From NCBI GenBank assembly GCA_016802295.1, contig JAESIW010000115.1, positions 1,160,892 to 1,224,891 on the forward strand: a DNA stretch of 64,000 bases, given 5' to 3'. The notes below the pieces were generated by a model. That model did no database searches and was not told where the DNA came from. It was given only the letters and a program-made list of their open reading frames with translations. Both the position numbers and the translations under genes were made by a program. Every line of letters begins with the position of its first letter. The first letter of the stretch is position 1. The DNA comes from Brachionus rotundiformis. Its lineage: Eukaryota > Rotifera > Eurotatoria > Ploima > Brachionidae. Below, piece after piece: positions 57,147-64,000 of the stretch.

Positions 57147-58554
57147 TCAAGGATAATTGGCTTTGGTCAAATGCCGTTGATTCGAAAACCAAGTGTAAAT
57201 TTTCTTAGAGGGTAGATTAATTTCAGTCGAAATTTTATTTATTTCAGCATTAGATGGATACTGATTTTGGTGAAAGTATTCCATTAATTTATCTTTTTGA
57301 ATTGATTTTAGTTTAATTCTTTTTCTTTTTTGTTGAGACAGTTTAGAAATTTTTGCTGACTGCAACGTGCTAGACAGCGAGTACTTGCTTGAACTGTTAG
57401 ATACTAAAAATAAGATTAAATAATTTTAAGAATTAAAATTAATTATTTTGATCTAACTGTTTGGTATATTTTTTTTGCTAACTGACACGGCTGCCAATTT
57501 GTTTAGTCTGTCTGGGTCGTTTAACCAGTGGTACATGACCATGAACCTGTCTCGGTAGGTTTTGCTCAGCTCAGACCAAGGCATTGGATGGGACAACAAC
57601 GAGCTGAAATTCGCTTGTCTCATGCTCAGCAGACCCTCGGCAAAAGTTCTTTGTCCAATTTTGGACAGCTGCAAATATTCTTTAACTTTTCTGGCTATTT
57701 CCTCGGTAGATATATCTTTAAGCAAAAGTTAGAGGGTTTCCTCGATAAATGAAAATTACCCACCTGGTATTTGCGTGTCTGAGATATCGTAAATTGGACC
57801 ATTTTGGTCAAAATAACTTGATATAAACTCCTGGTGCTTTGGATAAGACTCAATGTCTAAATTTTCTTGTGAATTTTCTTCGTCTTAAATGTTCTCTCTG
57901 AGCATTTATTTGGAAATAATTTGGTAAACTTACCATTATCATCAAAAATAAATTCTTCATTTCCGTTCGCTTCATCCTTATTCTCATCGGCATCGGTGTT
58001 TTCGGCGTTTACTAACTCTGACACTTTTGGAGTATCTAATGGAAACACAATATAAGAAAATTAAATTTTTAAAATAATTAGAAACCAACCTGTTTCGTTT
58101 ACATTAATAGTGTTTGAAAAAAACTTAACTAAATTATAGACAAGGTTCTCGGTGATTTTTATTCGATTAGACAAGTTAATCAATTGATTAGTAAAAGATT
58201 CTAGTATGATGTTATAAGAAGTTTTGTCAAATATTTGCTTAATAATATTAAGAAAATTAAAAAAAGTGTTCTTAATTAAATAAATTACAGTGGCATACAG
58301 GATTTGTTGAGGAAAGAGTTTTTTGCAGAAACTTAAGCTGATTATTAAGTTCATTTTGGATGTTTTTTTGGCTGTCCATTTGTTTTGTGTAAATAACCAA
58401 GTCATCCTTTTGGATAAAAATTAGTAAATGAATTCTGTAAATGGCATGCCGAGGTCCCTACTTTAAGGTCCTTGATTCGAAAATTTTTCCAATAGCTGAA
58501 CATATCGTTTAACTCATTGTCGAATGTGGTATTCATATCGTCAGATAATAGCAT
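57147..58554 (-). CDS. CUT-domain homeobox transcription factor
   Basis: Seven exons: 58554-58462, 58406-58299, 58237-58090, 58035-57934, 57883-57764, 57715-57458 and 57403-57147. All are in phase; 361 residues. The N-terminus is coiled-coil-like (KQMDSQKNIQNELNNQLKFL) and then acidic. A single CUT domain (about 190-265) reads STEEIARKVKEYLQLSKIGQ, RTFAEGLLSMRQANFSSLLS, PMPWSELSK and MYHWLND. The homeodomain (about 302-358) has KRKRIKLK and ends KKIYTWFSNQRHLTK, with Asn51 kept. One CUT domain suggests ONECUT or a SATB/CUX relative. Trp48 and Ser50 differ from ONECUT (Phe48, Met50), so the subfamily is left open. AG lies 6 nt before the ATG. Confidence 0.88.
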
Positions 58555-58574
58555 TATTAACTAAAAATCCAAAA

Positions 58575-58820
58575 AAATATAAATATAAATATATATAAAT
58601 ATATATAAATATATATAATTTTATGTTTATTTCTATCCAAAAAAGAGAAAAAAAGCTTCAAATCCCAATGTTTAACATAAAATTTTAAGCAAAAATTGAA
58701 ATAAAAAACAAACTAATATATAAATATATAACTTTTATAAAAATAATTCTAATTATATAAAATAAATTCCTCTCTTTCGTTCACTCTAAAATATAATTAT
58801 TATATTAGAAAAATTTATAA

Positions 58821-58865
<45 letters not shown>

Positions 58866-58945
58866 TGCTTAATATTTATTTTTATTTCAATTATATCTAA
58901 AATATATATATATATATACAAAAAAATATATATATATATATAATT
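58575..58945. repeat. AT and AAATATAT microsatellite region
   Basis: Includes AAATATATAT repeats at about 58575-58620, a pure (AT)n at about 58826-58862 and another at about 58901-58943. It lies upstream of the CUT gene. Confidence 0.9.
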
Positions 58946-59434
58946 TTTTTTGGAATATAATAAAATATTCTATTTAAATATCTTAATATAATTATAAATT
59001 ATTTTTTGTTGCTTGCAAATTGCAAATATATGTAAAATTTTATATATTTTAAGATTTTAATTTTGATTTAAAGTGTCAAAATGAATGGCTAAAACGAATT
59101 TATATTTAAATCAACAAAAAAGTCTATACATAGGATTTTCATTTTTGTTTTTTCTTTGCTTTTAATCATCATTAGTCTTGGATTTTTGGATTCGAGAATA
59201 AGATATTAGTTGCCAAAATTTTATTAATATCAATCTTTATAATTTTTATCTCGTTTTTAAACTAGGTATTCTGACATCATAATTGGTTTAGTTCATACAT
59301 TCTCCAAAGCTCCAAAAAACAACTATTATCATATTTTTTGAAAAAAAATTTAATTATTATTAGATATTTTACAAACATTTATTCACAAATTTGAATTTTT
59401 TATTAATGATCTTGATTAATGCATTTAAAAAATT

Positions 59435-59506
59435 TGGAGATGCCGGGGATTGAACCCGGGGCCTTTCGTATGCGAAACGAACGCTCTACCACTGAGCTAC
59501 ATCCCC
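59435..59506 (-). tRNA. tRNA-Ala (anticodon CGC)
   Basis: 72 nt on the minus strand. The acceptor stem GGGGATG pairs with CATCTCC (one G-T), with discriminator A. The D arm is GCTC-AGTGGTA-GAGC. The anticodon stem TTCGT/ACGAA holds loop TTCGCAT with anticodon CGC. The T arm is CCGGG-TTCAATC-CCCGG. There is no intron and CCA is not encoded. Confidence 0.97.
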
Positions 59507-62500
59507 TATTAATTTTAATACCTTAATTAACAGAATCATAAATGTTTAAGTCACATTAGAACCAAAGCATTGGCAAATATTTAGACTTACTGGATTCAGA
59601 TATTTTTTAAATTTATAAATAAAAAGTTTTCGAGAATAACAAAATTTTATATTTTTTTTTCATATCATTTTTTAATAATTTTAATAAATCGCATTCTACT
59701 CTATTTGAAATGTCTAAAAATATAAAAATATTCATTTTTTTTTTTATTATTTGAAACAATAAGTAAAAAATTCAAGTAATTTAGGATTTTTTGGTCACAT
59801 AAGAAAATTCTTCTATTGATTTTCAAGTTGTTTTCAAGTTTCTAAATTTCATCTAGATTGTTTAGTTTTTATTTGAAAAAAATCTTCAAGAGACTTTAAA
59901 TAAAGTATTTAAAAAAAGATAGCAAAATTGATACGCAATTCAAATTATCTATGAATTAAAAATAAAATTTTGATATTCTTTTCGAAATTTTGATAATAAT
60001 CCTGTTGACTAGATAATAAAAATTAAATAGGTTTGGACAGATGAGCAAAATAAGATTTTGGCAGTTTAAAACTTTCACACCAGGTAAAGAATCTGTGATC
60101 CATAAGAACCCAAAAAAATTTTTCTGTTTATTTTCAAAAAAAAAACTTGACACCAATTTATCTGGTTTCATAAACCAATACTAAAATGATCATATATCTT
60201 ATCTATTTGATAATGAATCAAAATATATTCGGCTCATATAGAGAAGATAATTCAATGTTGAAAGTAGCTGAAAAAAAGACAGCGTTTTTATTTTAGGTAA
60301 AATGAGAAAACTATTCCAGGAAAATCGAATTATCTTTTTCTGAAAATATTCATTGCCATTTTGGGACTCATTTTTTATGTTTTACTTAATCCTTAAATAA
60401 TTTTAGTTATTTTAACACTAGAAAGCCCGGCTGATTAATTACAAATAAATTCAAATTAAAATATCAAAAGGAATAGCAAAAATTTATTTAAAACATGATT
60501 AAAAAATTTAAGTATTACAAGTTGATTTTAGTTTTCTTTGAAAAATTTTTGATAACTTCATTTATTTGAGATAATTTTCAAGTTGAAATTTATTAAAAAG
60601 GGGTTTAAAAACCTCATGGGCTTTCTGGTGTTAATATTTTAATTTGATTAAAAATAATTTAATAAACTGTTTAGACCAGTTAAATTTTGTATCTAAGGTA
60701 TCCAAATTAGTTATCAGTAAAATTTTTTAATCAAGAGGCTCTATTATAAAAAACAGTCACTAAATAATTATTCGATTTATGACAAAAAATAAGTATTTAT
60801 CTTTAAAAATTAAAATAATATGTTAGATAAGAAAATTAATCAATTCTTATGAAAATTTGATAAACTCTGTGAATGTTTGATTTATATCAAAATTTAATAA
60901 TTGTCATCAAAAATTGTTAATTTTTATAGCTGTTTTTCAAAAAAAATTAGTTTTAGTTTAAAGCACTCTTTTATCATGCAATTAAAGCTATGATATTAAA
61001 TTTAATGAATTCTGTAGCATCACAGAAAGATCAGCTTTTAACATTTGATATTAATTCCAATGACACTTTGCTTTTATTAGTTTTGCAAAATTAAACGCAA
61101 ACCTTGATCAAAACAAGAATGTCAAATTTTGTATATATTTTCCTATTTGGCATGCTCAGATTTTTTTTTGTTTGGAATCTGAAAAGTACGAAATAAATAA
61201 ATAAATATAAAATGAAAAAATATTAGTTTAAAATAAAAAGTAATCATATTTCTTAGATCTCTGGAGCTTTTATCTAAGGACTAATAAAACATTTGCCATT
61301 TCAAATTTCTAAATTTACCAATTTGGGTTCATTTAAGAGATCAATAAATCTTAATTAAGAATTTTTTGTGCTAGTGATTATTTAATTATATTAGTTTGAT
61401 TTACCGATGTTGCATAATCCAATATATCATATTGAGTCAAATTATTTAGATTATTTAATGTATTCGATTGTTAGTGAATTTATTACTTTTGAAATTATTT
61501 ATTTTATTTGCAGTATTTTGTCGATTTGTTTATAACTATATATGGATGGTGGCATAATTTTAAGTCTAATTTCGTTCTAATTTTTTAACTTGAGATCAAT
61601 TTATTTATCAAAAATTACGCAGTTTTATTAGCTGATCAGCCAAGAGTCAAATAGGATTTTAATTATTCCTTTTCATTTCAGTTCCATTATTTCCAATTTT
61701 TATCATAAATTCTATTTTACTTAATATAATTAGTTATTAGTGACTTTTTTTGACATCCGACTCAATTTTAAAATATCAAATTTTGTTTTTTTTAATCTCC
61801 TACGATTAAAATTAATTTCTGTTTAATGATAAAATTTAATGATTAAAAAAAAATAATGATTCTTTAAAACCGATAGACAATTATTGAGTAAGGTAATAGA
61901 TGTGAAAATTTTATTAGATAATGATGAAATATTTAAGTGTTTATTTTTTTGTTATTCAAAGGTAAATAGGAGCCTGAAATTAATAAAATGATAGTTTATT
62001 TATAAAATTAATAATAATTCCTATCTGGATGTAATTAAAATATTTTTATAGCTAATACACCATTGAATTGTACCCGATTGTCAATTATGGAAATAAAAGA
62101 TCTACTAAAGGGAATTAGATAGCCGTTCAAAAGCGTTCCTTAATTTAACATTTAAATTTTTTTTTTCTAAATCTTTATCTCTTATCGTGTAAAATAAATA
62201 GTTCAACTAATTTATGAGCTGAATAAAATATTATTTAATTCAAGCTTAAAAAAATTCATCTAAACAATTTATTGTTTTAAAATTTAGTTAAATAATTATG
62301 TAAATAGATATACAATAAGGTTGATTTTCTTAATAATGCCTAAAATTTTTTAAATTTCGTTTTATAAAATTCAGAATTGAATTAATCTATCTTAAAGAAA
62401 ATTATTGTTCAAGTGCTTATTGCTTGAATTTATACATTTTGCTTAAATCAGTTTTAGAAAAATATTGATGAAGAGGAAGTTAAAAATTGCATTATTTGTT

Positions 62501-64000
62501 ATTTAAGACATCATCGATATACACAAACAAGACACATGAGATTCAGAATCAGAATTCAATACTTGAAATATATTAATAGAATACATTTTATTTCTAATTT
62601 AATTTCTAAAGATAAATTTCATTTTTTAAACAATTTTAATTTGAATTATTGAAATCTATCTAAAATCTGAATAACTTATGCATTTCTAATGTTATTTTTT
62701 TCATCACTTCTATTAACAATATCTTATGTAAATCTAAAAATTTTATCCTTATTTAAAAATCAAGTATTTCAATTTTAAATAAGTAGACCAAAAAAAAACA
62801 ATATTTAAAGATGGAGATTGTGTTATATGCTTATTTAAATATATATAAATTATATTTTTGTATTAATAATCTAGTTTAGTTAAAGTTTTGGATGATTGGT
62901 GATTTGTTATATACTAGTTTAAAAAATCATAACAGATAATTTAATATAATTTTTTAAGTTAAAGAAGAATGAGCATTATTTTGCGCCTATGATTCTCTAA
63001 ATTAAAAAAAAACGCACCCAAAAAATAAAACAAAATTCTCCCAGTCTGTAATTTAATTTCAAGCATCATCTAAATTTATCAAAAATTAATAATATAATTT
63101 TTCAAAATGCTGTTTAATCATATTTTTATTGGAAATTTTGTCATTTTAAAATTTTATTTTAAAAACATATTTAGCTGATTCAGATTCCGCCTGTGACTTA
63201 TAATCCCATTACGTCGGCTTAATTTCATCACGAAAAATAAAATCTAATTTCGTTGGCAGAAATTTTCTATTATTACTAAATTATAAACTTTTGTTTAAAG
63301 TGACTTTGTTTTATCAGCAGGTTCCATTGTTTGGAACTGTTTTATGTCATTTTACGGAACAAATTTCCATGTCGGAATTTAGATGTGCGTAAAAATGATC
63401 AGCTTTTTTCTTAGTTTTGATAATAAGTCACAAAATTTTTAGATAAGAATAATTTTTGAAAATTTATGTTTTACTTTTAGTAATTAGAAACAAAATTATA
63501 GTTTATCTTTTTACACAGTTGTACAAATTGGCAAAATTTCACAAAATCACATACTTCAATCGAACTATTTGTTCAAGAATTATTTCCGATTTTATTTTTT
63601 AATTTAAAAATTTGCTGTAGAAAATTAAAAATATTAAATTAATTGTCCGTATTTTTTCCTCACACACTAGGGTCCAAATTCAAATATTTAATTAGATAAA
63701 TCTCAATAGGAAAAAGGATATATCTGCTTAAATTTTCTGATTTAAAACCAATTTTTATTTACTTTCCAGAACAATATTTTTTAATTTAAAGCAAAATTTT
63801 GTTAATATTAATAGTCATTTATGTGATTTTATTATATTACAAAAATTCGGAAATCTTTGCAGCTAATCTTCAAGAAGTTTGAAAACTTTAATATTTAAAT
63901 TTATAGCTCAAATTAATATTCAAAAAATCTTCTCTTACCAAAGAAAATAAATATAAGCCAAGTTCTAGGCTGTTCTTTCAAGATTCAAGCAGATTTTATC
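59507..64000. other. AT-rich stretch without a recognised gene
   Basis: No reading frame with protein-like composition, RNA gene or recognisable element was seen in these 4.5 kb. Confidence 0.55.

Noticed and set aside
1..64000. CRISPR arrays, riboswitches, bacterial promoters, insertion sequences
   Set aside because: None found; the window is eukaryotic with spliced genes.

Overview
This is an AT-rich (clearly well under one-third GC by eye) animal nuclear scaffold. Gene content is bilaterian: a DDOST subunit, an otubain, a TENT5/FAM46 poly(A) polymerase, a nicotinic-type Cys-loop receptor, ANKLE1, a CUT-homeobox factor, a K50 paired-like homeobox factor, a phospholipase-B-type lipase and a 7TM receptor. 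Most introns I could place are only about 50-120 bp, and several ATGs sit directly behind splice-acceptor-like AG sites. This fits a compact protostome genome, and a monogonont rotifer such as Brachionus would fit well. That assignment is inference; no species-diagnostic sequence was found. No CRISPR, operator or prokaryotic signal is present.

Layout. 0-1.6 kb: possible end of an upstream gene, then a RING/Cys-rich gene broken by an assembly gap. 1.6-7 kb: no gene except a dead LINE. 7-9 kb: a four-exon aerolysin-fold gene and, tail to tail, a four-exon 108-residue gene of unknown function. 11.3-15.2 kb: two diverged direct repeats bracket a small gene with an in-frame stop and an intronless K50 homeobox gene. 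15.6-19 kb: minus-strand head-to-tail series (possible terminal exon, DDOST, otubain). 19-23 kb: repeats and a MITE-like inverted repeat. 23.1-25.1 kb: TENT5. 26-29 kb: scattered small exons on both strands, incompletely resolved. 32.7-33.7 kb: type II membrane glycosyltransferase-like gene. 34.3-36.6 kb: a complete pogo-like DNA transposon with perfect TIRs, TA duplication and intact transposase. 36.7-38.4 kb: six-exon Cys-loop receptor. 39.3-42.4 kb: decayed Ty3/gypsy element. 42.7-43.1 kb: second gap. 43.4-45.1 kb: ten-exon secreted lipase. 47 kb: LINE 3' end. 47.7-49.9 kb: intronless 7TM receptor with a long ectodomain. 51.3-53.7 kb: ANKLE1. 54.2-54.8 kb: RTE-like LINE remnant. 56.1-58.6 kb: a tail-anchored-looking protein converging on a seven-exon CUT-homeobox gene. 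59.4 kb: tRNA-Ala(CGC). 59.5-64 kb: no gene seen.

The genes do not form one pathway. DDOST and otubain are close enough (315 bp, same strand) to be co-transcribed. Multi-exon models were built by hand from GT/AG sites, phase agreement and family resemblance; none has transcript support. No clear new multi-gene system was found. The best leads are the intact pogo element with its subterminal motif array, the in-frame TAG in the 12.5 kb gene, the aerolysin-fold gene, the unrecognised 108-residue gene, and the splice-acceptor-before-ATG pattern.
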